A stretch of 64,000 nt of DNA from Microvelia longipes. Lineage: Eukaryota; Arthropoda; Insecta; Hemiptera; Veliidae. Position 1 is the first letter of the stretch. Each line of letters begins with the position of its first letter. The notes below the pieces were generated by a model that searched no databases, was not told where the DNA came from, and saw nothing but the letters and a program-made list of their open reading frames with translations. The stretch is taken from NCBI GenBank assembly GCA_018340805.1, contig JACMZG010001914.1:1968660-2032659 (forward strand). Direction: 5' to 3'. Both the position numbers and the translations under genes were made by a program. Below are positions 44,116 through 57,008 of the stretch, one piece after another.

Positions 44116-47100
44116 GATGATTTAAAATTAGACTATCCCTCTTTAGACAGATGTCTAAAACAAAATGTATGAGAGGATTCAAAATTATTTAATTTTAATA
44201 AACGAATGAATCATTTATATTATAAGGTCGAAAATTATATTGGTTAAGTTGTTTTAAAGTTCTTTAAAATTTAAAGGGGGTGAGCCCGTGATATCGAAAC
44301 AGGTTGCTTGCATTACTCTTATGTTTTTGTATCAGACATACAGGACTTCAAGTAAGAACAATTTTTGAAATCTATGATTTTTAATATACTTTTTAAATTG
44401 TGCCTGTAATTGCTCCAAAAATTGAGAAACCTTTTTGTAAATCAGTAACCCATAGTATATGGTACAGCGAGGTACTGATACCTGGTATAAGTACTTGTGA
44501 AGTATCCTTAGATATGTTGCTTGTAATTATGCATATTTTCACCCCCTTTTATAACCTAATAAAATCTTAGACCATGTTAGATTTTTATTATTTAATTTAA
44601 AATTGATACTAACCAAAGCTGTTTTACTTGTACTGGCTGTAGTACTGTCAAACAATATGAAACAAGGAAATTTAATGTAAACAACGCAAAATTTTCATGT
44701 TTGATTATTTTGTTTTTACTTTTTGAAATATTTTGTTTTGTTTTCAAATACATTATGTATATTAATTAAATTAAATTTATAGTAATTTAATTAAGTTGGA
44801 AAGATTTATATTTCTTAATATTATTATTATTTTGTGGATTTTCATGTTTGTATAATCTATATTTGTAATTTAAAGTAACTTATCTTTGCTAAGTCAGGTC
44901 ATAGATTATATACTGTTTAAAACACACAATCTTTACTCTTCAAAAAATAGAGAAAATAGTTGATGAAGAAGATAGTTTGAACAAGCAAATTTGATGAATT
45001 AAAAAATCATAACACTTGTGAAGAAACACTAAACTACCGGTGTAAAAACAAACAAAATTAATTAATAAAAAAATATATAAGAAAAATGTATGAGGCAAAG
45101 TGGTACGCGTTTAGAAAAACTAGTCATAGCAACGCCTACTGCTATGGTAATAAACATCTTTACATCTGTTTTGAGGAAGTATGATGATGCCATTCACTCG
45201 CTATTGGCAGCATTGAGCCAGCATTGGCATAGTCTGTTGTTGCAATCAATTTATTTGCAGTTTTGCCAATATGGGTAAAAATAATTTAATGCAAACAAAT
45301 TTGACAGGTTGCCATTTTATTTAAAACTGAAAGAAATCAGGGATCTTGTCATTGTTTTTTTTTGAGGGACAGTAAAGTAACTGCTTCACTGGTTAAAACA
45401 ATTATCGTCTATTAAAATTTTAATTTATCTGTTTTATATTTATTAATAGGTAAAAATTAAAAAAAATAAACATTTCATCATAATAATCTTAGAGATTGTT
45501 AACTCCAAGAAAACAAAGAAAATCCACTATTTTCACTAGCTGTTCAGGCTCTGTATTTAAGGTTAGTTATATAATCTTTGTTCTGTCTTGGCAAAGTAAC
45601 TAAATAATTGATTAAAAGCAAAGATATTATGAAATCCTTATCTCAAATCAGTACAACTTGAAGGAAAGTACTTAATTATTGAATGTAAGCTCTAAGTTAA
45701 AGGGTTTTAAGAGGCCAAGATTCCTCTTAAAATATTAACTAAAACTCTGATCTTAATAAGTCCTATAAAAATTTAAACAATTTTCTCTACATTGGAAATC
45801 TAGTTAAAAAATGAGTGCCATTTTCTGATGAAAATTGGCTGACTAAATGTTTTAGATTCATGCATATTTGTTGGATTCGAAAGCAAACTAAACGTTTGCA
45901 AGCTCTGCCCGTGTTAAATTTAGATTTTTTGGTGTAAGATTTATCAAAGGATGAAGATTTCCTATTCCATAATCAAAATAACATATGACACCTTGCTTTG
46001 AAGTTACTTCAAGTTGTAAATAAATTGTAATTTTATAGGCTTGGTAATTTTTCCAACATCTGGCCATGTACCAAGTTAACTGTCCACCCTTCTACTTGTA
46101 GGGCAGTGCTCAGTGCTCTAGAACAGCACTACTTTGAGTCATACTCAGATACAGATTTATACAGATTTAATAAAGTTAAAGCTTATTAATAAATATTTGT
46201 ATTTTTGCTACCAAATAGTTCCTAAGCAATTAATAGTTCCATTATTTCCTCTCCTTAAAGAGCTTGGAAATTAAATATACTCATCAAATATTTATATGGT
46301 TATTTTTATTCATAATAAATTATATTTAAAATTTATGTTCAATTACGTTAGTAAGATAGGTTAAGTTTTATAAGTATGTCTATTACATTATTTTCTACAA
46401 ATGTTGACAAGCATAAAATTTAACATTGCTGACTTGGGGGGGGGGGGGGAGCTGAACTTATCTATGCTAGTTCCTCAGAGTCCGCAGATTTGAATAAATA
46501 ACTGAGGAATAAGAAGATTAATGTTAAATAAGGATGTATCTGTGTTACCTGAAAGTCAGCTTTATTTCTACTTCAATACTATCTTTTAACTTATTGTAAA
46601 AATATGTCATAGCATGGGGAGTTGACTTATTGAACAATTGGTTATCATCTTCCCTATAATCCTGCTTGAACTTAAGCAGGATTAAGTTTAACTCTAATTT
46701 ATTATTAATTTTTTTAATTAATAATTAAATTAATTAAAATTAACTCTTAAGAAGTTTGAACTTAAGCGATAAAAGCAGAGGAACTGTCTGATTTATTGTT
46801 GTATATGATATAATTAAAGAAACGTAAATGCTTTATTTGATAAATAAGAATTTTGGATGATACAATTTCTGTAATTTGATGATTAAATTTTAGCTGAATC
46901 TCCAAAAATTCTGCCTTCTAGTAATAATCTGTCATCTGTTAATAAACAATGTTATACTTTCTTCTATCTTGGATCTTGCAACAATGCAGTACTTCCATCT
47001 ATCTTTGTTATTATCAAACTAGTTTTTGACTTTCTTTTAGAAAAATGAGGTGATCTCATATACATATTGTAAACTTCTCTTGTTATGATGAAATGTTTAT

Positions 47101-47730
47101 CTAACGTAATTTTACTAAATCTATACCCTTATAAGTTATTTTGTTTTGTGTTTATATAAAAATAATTCTTTAATAATTTAAATAAAACAATGGCCAAGTC
47201 ATAGAAATTGTTGTAACTTGACACAAGGAAATAACTGAAAATTTCATGAAACAGATCCCATAATAACACCAATAAAAACAGAAGTTATATTGATCATTGA
47301 AATTTCATCCTATCCTTGTTTTTCTATCTTCTATGACTTGGCTATTAAAATAATCACTTTTGTACATTTTTTTATATTTTAAAATTATTTACAAGTTTTG
47401 TTTGTTGGTTTGATTTCTTTTTACATAAAAACAAATTGTATATAAATAAATTAACTTATATAATAAGGCTTAAACATATAATAATTATAAAAATACAAAA
47501 TATTTATAAAAGCATAATTTGGTTTTGTAATGTAAACCCTTTTATTGTATTTTAATTCAGTATTATTTATGTTCAAAGTCAACAGGTACTGTAGCTGGGG
47601 TACAAATAACATGAATGTTTCAAAAAGGAGAACAAGTTTTCAAGAAGAAAAATTATAGAAAAATATTTGTATATTTAATATTAATGTTAAATCGGCAGAA
47701 GCTCGATATACGATTATTTTCTATCCTATA
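44116..47730. other. Intergenic, no recognised gene
   Basis: AT-rich. An ORF at 45090-45278 lacks a domain and splice support. A run of 14 G lies at 46436-46449. Small palindromes occur at about 46660-46760 (CCTGCTTGAACTTAAGCAGG). It includes the 3' flank of the transporter gene. Confidence 0.5.
46436..46449 (+). repeat. Homopolymer run of 14 G
   Basis: An unusually long G tract for this AT-rich DNA. It could be a real mononucleotide repeat or a sequencing-length artefact. Confidence 0.8.
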
Positions 47731-50700
47731 TTAACCTTCAGAATTGATATCAGTTTGCTGTTGCATTTCTTGAACTTCTTTTAGAGTTTTTCTTTTTGTT
47801 TCCGGAACTAAAAAGTACATGAAAACAAATGATACGACGCAACTGGCTGCAAATATTAAAAAATTGACATACATATGTGTCTCGTCTCGTATTACTTGAA
47901 ATAATTTAGTAACAGCAAATGAAGAAGCAGCGTGTGCTAGAGTCGCTATCGATGATGCAATTTCTTTAACATCGTTGGGAAATAATTCACTTTGTAAAGT
48001 GTTAAGTAATGGTCCGATGCCTAATGAATAAAGTATGGCAAACAGGGATATTGTTGCAAAAGGTATCCAACTCTGTGCTGTTTGGTGATAAAAATAAAAA
48101 GCCGTCATTAAATGAGACAAAGCACAGCCTCCGCAGCTTATCAACATGACGGGCCTGCGACCTACACTGTCCAACAGGGCTGCACTAACAAATGTAAATA
48201 AAAATACTATTAGTCCAAATAAAATTGTGTACTGGTTAGAATTCAAGCCTCCTTGAGTCGAAGGGAATGTACTTGCTGCGTATGCGACCACGGCTGACAT
48301 CCCTGTGAATCTGTTAGCAATCGCTGCAATAGCGACGGTTAAAACACTTAAACGGTATTCTTTGCTTAATATTTTTAATAAATGTTTTAAATTGGACGCT
48401 TTATCTCTTATGACCGATTCTAATTCTTGTATTTCTTCTTTGATAACTTCTTTGTCGGTTGTTTTACGTAAAAATAATAAAACTTCTTCAGCTTTATGAG
48501 TTTTATTAGTGTTTATGAAGTGGTAAGGTGATTCGACCATAAAATAAGCAAAGATGAAGTATAAAAGAGATAAACCGAGTGAAATACCACTTAAAACAGT
48601 GTAGGTTACGTAAGGTCCGACTGTGAACTCGACTAAATGTCCCAAGTAGAGCATAGCTTGGAATGAAGTTGAGAAAGCCCCTCGGTACTTAGCTGAACTT
48701 ACTTCTCCGACATAAAGGGGTACTATGGTGAATACGATCCCCATCGATAGACCGAATAAAAATCTAGCTGTGTACAACAACCAGATAGATTTAGTCGCTG
48801 TTATTAATATCCAGCCTATCGACAGTAAGATACTGGCTAGTACTAGAGATGGTCTTCGGCCAGTGTGAGAAGCCAGGTATGCTGCGGGTAAAGGAGCAAG
48901 GAAATGCCCAATTTCATGACTGGAAGCCACCCAGGAAGCTTCATCTGCTGTGATGTTGGGACCGAGAGCTCCAGATTTTAATTTTGGTAAACTTGGTGTT
49001 GTCCATCCTATGGAACAACCCACTCCAAACACAGTCAGACAGGCTGCAACAGGAAGAATATTAGAAATAACATAATTTTAACTTTCTATTTATTTATTTT
49101 ATTTATTTATTGATTTATTTAAACTGGCAAAATTGAGACAAAAATCTCCTCTTCCATTCCGCCAGTCTATTGTCCATGGATCGAGTTACCTATTCATAGA
49201 AATTACAAAAACTTCATATTTTAACAAAGTTGCTCTTCAAAATAAATTATTTGTTTAGAAATAAACTCATTTGGTATTAAAAACTGATGTGTCAGCCTTC
49301 TACCCAAAAGTGCACTTTTTATAATTAGTCATAAAGAAAAGTAGGCCGAATATTGATAATTCAAATAAGTAGTTATTTTTGAAAAGTAAATTATTTGACA
49401 GAATTCAAGAAATGAGTGCTTGAGGTAATAATGAGTGCATAATAATCAGAGTAATAAAAGTCTCTTCTCTACTGTATTAGTCGTAATAGGGTGGGGAGGC
49501 AAATAGGCCACGTTGTTGGGCCCTTCTTGCCAGCCCCAATCCCTTAGTCTACACCACATCTACCAAGAATCTCTTGGAAAGGCTAATATATTGAAGGATA
49601 TCTCTCCAACTATGAGAAAAAAGTTCTTCTTCATACAAGAGGCCAATTCCAAATATGCGGGTACCAAAAAAAGTATAGGCCTCACACTCTGCAAACAGGC
49701 GAAAGGCTGTCTCCTCATAATGCCCACACATGGGGCAGTTAACCTCTGAGATTATGCCTAAAGTATTAAAAATTGTATTTAATCTATAGTGACTGGTTAG
49801 AACATTAGCTAGGTGCCTAAGGCAAGGCTTGCTGAGGTTAATTAGAAAATTCTTCTGTACTTTACTGTTGATAAGGATAAAAAGTAAGAAAAGATTCTAA
49901 ACTTTGCTTCCTAACATCTCAGCGGCACTATGATGATCTTAAGGAGGTTGAAAGCTGGTTCGCTTTATTTTAAATAAATTTTAACATCAGTAGAGAGACT
50001 TATTTTAGTACTCTAAATTATTTGATAAGATATATTAATTGAAATAAAAATCAAGAAATCACTTTTAAAAGAGAAATATGCATCTTAAATTAAAATATTA
50101 CTTCTGACAATATTAAGGAAGTGACTTCAAGGACTGGGGAAAAATATAATTTAGTTTTTAATTATTTTTTCATTCAAAAACTAGTTTATTGCGAGAAAAA
50201 TTAATAAACAATAACTTTTTTTCTATAAATCCAATTTTTAACTAACTTTACTCTTGGAATTTCTTCAAAAATGGTACTTTTTCAAGAATTCAAATTTATA
50301 GTATGTGTTTATCTTAGAACGATTTTCTCTCAAAACATGAAATTGTAAGACCCCATTAGCAGCTAAACCCATGAACCGTGCGTAAGCTGAGAACGCTATA
50401 AACAAAGATTATGTAGTATACCTATTATGTGGTATACTACATAATCTTTGGCTATAAAATACACCAGGGATTATTTTTTTTTTTAAAAAGAAAAGTCACT
50501 CTTAATAAAACATTTTGGATGAACTTAAACTAAGATTTTTGGTGGATAAAAAATTGGATATTTTACATTCACCAGTTCTTATCATGTTCAGTTGCTAAGA
50601 AAGTATTGGGTTCATAACAGTTTTTGAATTATCAATATTAAATAATTAAATGAAAAGTCTCTCCACATAATAAAAAAAATTATTGGCAAAGCGCTTTCAA

Positions 50701-51561
50701 CCTAGCTAGAGGCCATCATCAGTGCAAAACCTAACAAACGAGTAACAATAGAATAATTATATTTTATTTATTTAAATTATAATTTTATTTATTCTATTGT
50801 TACTTGTTTGTTAGGTTTTGCACTGATGATGGCCTCTAGTTAGGTTGAAAGCGCTTTGCCAATAAAGTTTTTTATTTTGTGGAGAGACTTTTCATTTAAT
50901 TATTTATGATGAACTCCATTCACGCTCATTCTCAAGATGTATCAATATTAGTTTAACTATTATCTTAGATAATTTTTGAAAAAGTATATTTTTGGGGACA
51001 AGGTTCACATGTGAACTTTTTTAATGTTGTAAGGGTCCTTGTAAATAAGCAAACTTTTTTATGAAGGGTAACATTTTGCCAAAAATGAATTCTTTTGTCA
51101 TTTAAACATTAAGGATTCTTGTTCCACAGATATTCTGAAAAATATAATATGAAATTAAATTATCGGGGTTAAAAAGGTATTTAATTTTTTTTTTTTTGAA
51201 AATTCACATAGCAATACAATTATATTAATTGATGATTATAATTATATAATAATATTTGCCCTTGGATTTCAATGCCTTTTTAAATTGAAATATTTATTTA
51301 TTATATTATCTCATATACATAATTATTGGTTCTATCAGATCATTTTTTTGTTGTTTTGTTAAATCTAATGAACTTAAAATATAGTGATGAAAAGTAGAGC
51401 ATTCAAATTTGAAAATTGATATTATAACTGTATTGTATAAATTTCAGTGTTTTAAACCAGCTAGTCTGTAAGTTCAAAAGTCTTTTTTTAAAGTATAATA
51501 TAAAATACTTACCTATTAATATGGTAGAAAATTGGTTAGAATAAGGTCCAAATTTTGACAT
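47731..51561 (-). CDS. Tret1: Facilitated trehalose/sugar transporter, Tret1-like (2 exons, 453 aa)
   Basis: Exon 1 (51561-51513) encodes MSKFGPYSNQFSTILI and ends in phase 1 at G/GTAAGT. Exon 2 (49043-47731) starts after TTCCTGTTGCAG, continues CLTVFGVGCSIGWTTPSLPKL and ends in TAG/TAA context after NSEG. The product is a 12-helix major facilitator of the insect Tret1/GLUT type, moving trehalose or hexoses across the plasma membrane. Seen: HTGRRPS (GRR near 78-80), RFLFGLSMG, VPLYVGEVSSAKYRG, DSVGRRPVM and a closing PETKRKT (about 430). Two usual motifs are altered: PESP after helix 6 reads VESP (about 186), and the QLSG of helix 7 reads RFTG (261-264). The single large coding exon and short N-terminus are common in Tret1-like paralogs. 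The substrate is therefore uncertain; the family is firm. The symbol marks family only. Confidence 0.92.
49081..49205 (-). mobile_element. LINE 3'-end fragment in the transporter intron
   Basis: On the minus strand CTGGCGGAATGGAAGAGGAG, then GATTTTTGTCTCAATTTTGCC AGTTT and (AAAT)n. This is the typical 3' terminus of an insect I/Jockey-like LINE. It lies 40 bp upstream of exon 2. Confidence 0.65.
49485..49870 (-). mobile_element. 3' fragment of an RNase-H/zinc-finger LINE (copy 1)
   Basis: The minus-strand translation includes CPMCGHYEETAFRLFAECEA and LYEEELFSHSW, closely matching the plus-strand copy at 61180-61730. It ends GGGCCCAACAACGTGGCCTA then CCTCCCCACCCTATTACG. CPMCG-x-H-x-C is the C-terminal zinc-finger of LINEs after an RNase H domain. 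Several frames are broken. Confidence 0.8.
50403..50450. repeat. Perfect 20-bp hairpin, 8-bp loop
   Basis: CAAAGATTATGTAGTATACC and its exact complement around TATTATGT, inside intron 1 of the transporter gene. Confidence 0.92.
50639..50906. mobile_element. Foldback MITE, ~268 bp, in the transporter intron
   Basis: The arms run from AATAATTAAATGAAAAGTCT inward through GGCAAAGCGCTTTCAACCTA, GAGGCCATCATCAGTGCAAA and CTAACAAACGAGTAACAATA to a centre near 50770, then back with few mismatches. It has no ORF. Confidence 0.88.
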
Positions 51562-53960
51562 GATTCTGTTACGTCAAAAACAGCTAGATGCTATATTTGC
51601 ATTACATTTTTAAGAAACTGATTCCACCTAATTCATCTTAAATATGTTAAAAAATTATCATAATCTCCCAATAAAGTAACACATAATTAAATTATAAGAA
51701 TAATATTATTAAATATAATAATATTTGTGTGATGATAATTGTGTGTTAATATATTTATCACAATGTGTTGGCCTGGTTTATTTAACTAACTTAAACTATA
51801 ATTAAAACACCCTTAACTTTTGATTTTTTATCAAACTTATTGTAATCTATGTTTTTAAATAAAACATATTTGAATAAAGTGAAATCAAATTGATAACTGA
51901 ATTGCCTCTTCTATTGTTACGATTCATTTAATATCTTTATCTACAAGTTACTCAAATAATTTAGATAATGAGAAAATTAAACTGTCTCTTTGTCTTGTCT
52001 CCAGACTGAGCTTATTTAGAGAATTATGATTAATATTTTTTATTGTTGTAATTTAAGTGTTTAAATACATAGACAAAAACTATTATTAATTTTTTTTGTC
52101 TTTAATAAAACTACTAAATAAATGTTGATAAAGTACTTTAAAAGTTAAAAGGAATGATTACCATAATCCTATTGTTAGATTTTATTGACCAAAGATCAGT
52201 TATACTATAGAATGATAAAAAAATTGTGCATTAAAATTTGCATTTCATTTAAGATCTAAATGCAGATTTAATCCCTCTTTTTCTGATACATTTTTTGTGT
52301 ACTCAGTAACGGTTACAATAGTTTTTTTTATTAGTAATTGGATAAGGAGAAAAAACTAAGCAAATAGGCTATGTATTTCTTGCCAAGTTCTTATGTTAAT
52401 TGACTTATGTACATGACTGCACAATGTTATGGCAAAATTAGTAAGAACCTATTAATATTGAATATCTTAGTTACTTGACAAGGACACAAATATAATGCAA
52501 TAACAACAGAATCAAGCTTTGTTTTAATTACACTTATTAAATTCAAATTATTCACTTCATAATTCACTTATTCGTTGACAAAACCTTTCAATATAGTTTA
52601 ATTAGTTTAACTTATTAGTGAAAATTATACTTTTTAATTTTTTATTTATTTATTTACATCATATATTGGTTATTTAACAAACATTTATTAGATTAACCAT
52701 GAAATAAAAACAACAAATACCATAAAGATAAAAAAAACAGTGAAATTCTTGTTTAATGAATGATTGCAAATATACTTAAAAAAATAATTGCATTATCACT
52801 TATCAAATATTTTTATATTTTAGTTTTTAAAAAAGTGTATATTACTTTTACTTATATGTAATTGTAAAAAAATCAGTTTATCTTTTAAAAAAGCAAAGGT
52901 TGTAAATGAAGTTAATGTAGCACTCACAAACAGGTTGAACTTGTTTGTGAGGTTCCATCTGAGTTATATCTTTTTTCTATAATTATATTTTAATAGACTA
53001 GTAATGAAGTACAACCTAACAGACCACGGACATTGGCTTTGATGTCATCTCTTCTCCTTTATTTATATAATAAAATAAACCATTTATTAGCACTAATATT
53101 TTTTTACATTTTATATATATATATTTATTTTTAAATTCTTATTTGTGCCGTTCGGCTCTAAGCCGTGTCTCATCAATGAGGTTCTTTTTGAAGTTCATGC
53201 ATGCACTTCTTAACTACTACAATACACATACTAATACTATCATGATATGATTATTATTATTGTATCCTGCTAGTAGTACACCATTAAAGTGCTATTAGCA
53301 GTACTATTAGATTATTATACTAGAACTAATACTAAACTATAATACTATTAAATTAGAAATTGATTATTTGTAAATGCAACAGTATAACAATAAAAACACA
53401 AATAATTTTGACAAAACTTAATTTTACATTAAATTATACACAAAAAAACAAACATAATACTGCATTGTACCTTAATTGTAAACTTATATTATACAATATC
53501 TATACAATAAAGATAGACATACGCTGATTCTGAAATAGAACTTGGCACATATATTGTTCTTTTATACGACTAAATGTGTTCTAAATTTCAAATCGATTGA
53601 AATATTTTCTGTTATATAAATTTTTACTGAGTCAATAATACCGGTTAATGATATCAAAAATATATTAAATATATTATTTTCTGGAATGCACAAGTAGATC
53701 TAAAGATTGATGCAAATGTAGCAAGTTTTAACAGAGTTTAATACAACAAATTTTATGGGTCTCTAGTATAAACAGCCTGGGAGCCATGATGATAAAAGAC
53801 TCACACGCACATAGAGACAGACTGCTAAACACTTCTCAGGAGGTGTAAAACCAATAAAAACAACTTTGTAAACTCGTACACTTTTTCGGCATACCTAGGA
53901 ATATCTTCTAGTGATAAGAAGTGTTTATTAAAAAGTGTAATTTTCTAATGAATTTTAAAT
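51562..53960. other. Intergenic upstream of the transporter, no recognised gene
   Basis: AT-rich. A possible SINE/LINE tail at about 53130-53200 on the minus strand (GAGCCGAACGGCACAAATA) recalls the tails of the SINEs at 43 kb. A fragment of repeat family A lies at 53770-53830 (GGGAGCCATGATGATAAAAG). Confidence 0.45.
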
Positions 53961-54178
53961 TGGAGATGTGTGACGTCACAAACTTACTAGGTAGATATGT
54001 GTGACGTCACAAACTTACTTGGTTGAGATGTGTGACGTCACAAACTTACTGGGTGGAGATGTGTGACGTCACAAACATACTGGTTGGAGATGTGTGACGT
54101 CACAAACTTACTGGTTGGAGATGTGTTACGTCAAAAACTTACTGGGTAGGGATGTGTGACGTCACAAACTGACTGGTA
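53961..54178. repeat. ~31-bp tandem array of CRE palindromes, 7 copies
   Basis: The unit is about GAGATGTGTGACGTCACAAA CTTACTGGTTG. Six copies hold a perfect TGACGTCA, the CREB/ATF palindrome; one reads TTACGTCA. The palindrome core is better conserved than the spacer. No gene start is evident within 2 kb on either side. Confidence 0.93.
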
Positions 54179-55744
54179 TCGAGTAGGACTAGTAAGATAC
54201 TGAGCAAAGATTATTGAAGATATAGATAATTAGGTTTACTTCAGTATCTGTAATATTGAGTAAATAACCTTATTTGCTTGCTGGTTAATAAGCTAAAGTA
54301 AACCTGCTGGTAAATAACCTTATTGCTTATTGGTTTTTTCCTAGTGAAAAAAAATGAATGAAAAAACTAATGGAATAATGAATATTTAAAGCAATTAAGT
54401 TTATGAAAGAAAATATATAAATTTGGCATATACTGTAGAGATAAATAAAAACCTATCTTGGAATTAAATTAAACTGTAATTTCTTCAAGGAATACCTGCA
54501 TAGCTTGAGTTAGACGAAACGTCTATACACTTACAAGAGAAATGTTGACGTAAATATTTTTATCTGCTCACGGCAAGAAAATAAAGCATTACTGAACTAA
54601 TTCTAGGCGAGAAAGTAGCATTTCCCAGATCGACTGGTAATTAGTCATGAATGACTGCACTTTACCTGCCTAGGCAGGAAAGTAGCATTTCCCAGCCGCT
54701 CCTGCCCATGCTGGTAAAGAAAGTTATTGGATAATTTTTGTAAGCATGATTAGTTAATAATCAAAAGCCTATTGAATTTATTTAATAATTTCTATAATGA
54801 ATAATTACATCATTTAACCAATTAAAATTTAAATATAACAATTTGTAATGTAAATCTTTAATTAGAAATAAGTTTTTTTATTATATTAAAGGCAACACTT
54901 TTTGTCTTGGGTTTATTATCTCATCTTTTTTTGTCAAGTCATTTCTTAGAGTCATTTACTACTTTTATCATACGAACCCGTATTTAATACAGTTTAAAAG
55001 TTAGTTTATTCCATAGCGTTTTTGATGAATATCGTCGAAGATATAGCGAACTTTTCGAACATACCCCGCCGGTGTTTTGGAAATAGCTATAAATGCCAAG
55101 AGAGTCTACTACCCGGCAAATCAGGAAGTAGGTATCTCAAGCATATGAAGTGTTCATAAGAATGGTGCTCAGAAAGAAAGTAAAGAATGTAAGTAAAAAC
55201 ATTGTGTTAGCGTATTTAAAAGAACTGTCAAATAAAGCTAGTTTGATTATTACTGTTCGCAATAAAATATTGTGTGGAACGAGGTAGGAAAGGAAACACT
55301 TACTGACTCGTATATTGCCTTCCTCGGGTTTGTCTCGTCAGTCAAATTTTATATTACCTTCCTCGGCTTCGTCTCTGCAAGTAATTTTAGATAGCACACC
55401 CTCGCCTTCGGCTCGGGGCTAACTTTGATACTAGTCAGTAATATTCCATTTTCCTGCCTAGTTACACAAATAACTATATATTTCTTTTAAATCAACAATC
55501 ATAAAGCTTCTTAAAATGCGAAAGTAAATAAATGGTGGTAAATATTACATATTTAAATAACGGGGCGTAAAAAAGGCATAGGATTACCATTCTTAGGTCA
55601 CTCTGCCCCTAAATGCTACCCTTTGCAAAAAAATCTACTGAAAAGCATTTCCCAATTTTATTTCTGATCAGAGCCTTTAGCTTCTTGGCCGCCCCGCGGC
55701 TTTGGCGCTGGGGGCCCACGCCTCCCTGTGGCTGTTTTGCGGCC
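54179..55744. other. Intergenic with short direct repeats
   Basis: GAAAGTAGCATTTCCCAG occurs twice (about 54611 and 54669). CCTCGGCTTCG-type motifs cluster at 55315-55425, as at 33060. There is no convincing gene. Confidence 0.5.
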
Positions 55745-56290
55745 ACACAACTATAGTTGTTGTTATATATCAGTTCGTCATATTACTAGTTTATATAAGC
55801 CATAGAGATATATATGACTTATATATCTCTATAACTAGAAGGAGCATTGCCTATCTCAATACATTGAGAGGCCTGAAACAATTTTTGGGGCTCTCAAGGG
55901 CTATGTGAAACCTTATTAAAATCTCCTTCAAGAGTAAACTAAGGTTAAAATAAATCAACTAATTTGGCTTCGCGCGCATTGCTTGTGTTTTGATTAATAT
56001 TTTTAACATTCTTATATGTAAGTTATTGAGATTTTGTACTGATTAAAGTTTTATAAATATAGTTATATTTATAAAACTTTGGTACTGATTACTTTATTTG
56101 ATTTCTAAGTTGGTCAGGTTACTTACTCAAAGTTTCAAAATTTAACCTATAGAGGCCCTCTAGTAATAAATCTCTATGGTATACGTGCCATACTGCCATG
56201 ATGTAAGCGAATTTTCAAATGTATTTACAGAAAACATGATTTGTTTACATAATGCTATATATGTCAATCAATAAAACCGGAAGTAATTCT
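55745..56290. repeat. Paralog of the 25600-25975 repeat, split by a hAT element
   Basis: CAGTTCGTCATATTACTAG (left part) and GCCATACTGCC, then GATTTGTTTACATAATGC and TATATGTCAATCAATA (right part) correspond in order to 25690-25960. The hAT-like MITE at 55801-56178 interrupts the match. Confidence 0.82.
55801..56178. mobile_element. CATAGAGATAT hAT-like MITE, copy 3
   Basis: The ends CATAGAGATATATATG and AATCTCTATG are inverted. The interior shares GGGGCTCTCAAGGGCTATGTG and GGTCAGGTTAC with the 33540 element. Flanks ATATAAGC and GTATACGT both derive from GTATAAGT, the intact site seen in the paralog at about 25730. That gives independent proof of an 8-bp duplication. Confidence 0.88.
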
Positions 56291-56535
56291 GAGAATAAAA
56301 TGAACTTTCATATTTTTGTGAACCATACGTAGTAGAAAATGTGTAAAAAATCTCCGCCATAAACACTTTTTGAAGATTTGTGGCTTTTTGATTTTGATAG
56401 GGTTCGGGACATTAAAAAGTTTCATTTTGATCCGAGAATGCGTTCGAGGGTTATCGGGTCCCATAGAAGCAGAATCTATAGAAAAATCTCGTACATACAA
56501 ACACACACACACACATACTCACACATATAAATAAA

Positions 56536-56543
56536 TAATATAT

Positions 56544-56596
<53 letters not shown>

Positions 56597-56625
56597 TATA
56601 TTTATAATATATATATATATATATA

Positions 56626-56699
<74 letters not shown>
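56536..56699. repeat. (TA)n microsatellite with AATATT interruptions
   Basis: TA dinucleotides broken by TAATATTTATATTTATAAT and single phase shifts. Confidence 0.97.
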
Positions 56700-56700
<1 letters not shown>

Positions 56701-56831
56701 GTTGAACAGAGGGGCCCCTTCCAAAAAAAAAATCTACCCCTTCTCCCTCCCCTACTTCCCTCTATGGCCCCAACCTTATAAGCTTATTTTACAAAGTTTA
56801 CTAGCAGTAAGTTAACTAATAGCATCCTTCT

Positions 56832-57008
56832 AAAGAGCTATGAGGTTTTGGTCATGATAAATAAAAAAACATTAAGCTTTCGACCGTATGATTTAGGTCT
56901 TTATCAGAAAGTGTTTAATGATTAAACACTTTCTGATGAAGACCTAATCATACGGTCGAAAGCTTAAATTTTGTTTTATTTATCACGACCAAAACCTCAT
57001 AACTCTTT
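56832..57008. mobile_element. Small foldback MITE, ~177 bp
   Basis: AAAGAGCTATGAGGTTTTGG and its inverse CCAAAACCTCATAACTCTTT end a hairpin centred near 56922, with AAGCTTTCGACCGTATGATT and AAGTGTTTAATGATTAAACAC inside. ATCCTTCTAAA occurs just outside both ends (about 56824 and 57012), a possible target duplication. It lies about 400 bp upstream of the KCTD3-like gene. Confidence 0.85.

Noticed and set aside
45090..45278. 62-aa plus-strand ORF
   Set aside because: No signal peptide, domain or splice support. Its length is expected by chance over 64 kb.
48305..48499. Plus-strand ORF inside the transporter gene
   Set aside because: Antisense shadow of the transporter frame.
47731..49032. Transporter starting at 49032 as a single exon
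   Set aside because: 49032 is a GTG codon inside the exon, not a start. A consensus acceptor at 49044 and an upstream phase-1 exon with ATG at 51561 complete the N-terminus.
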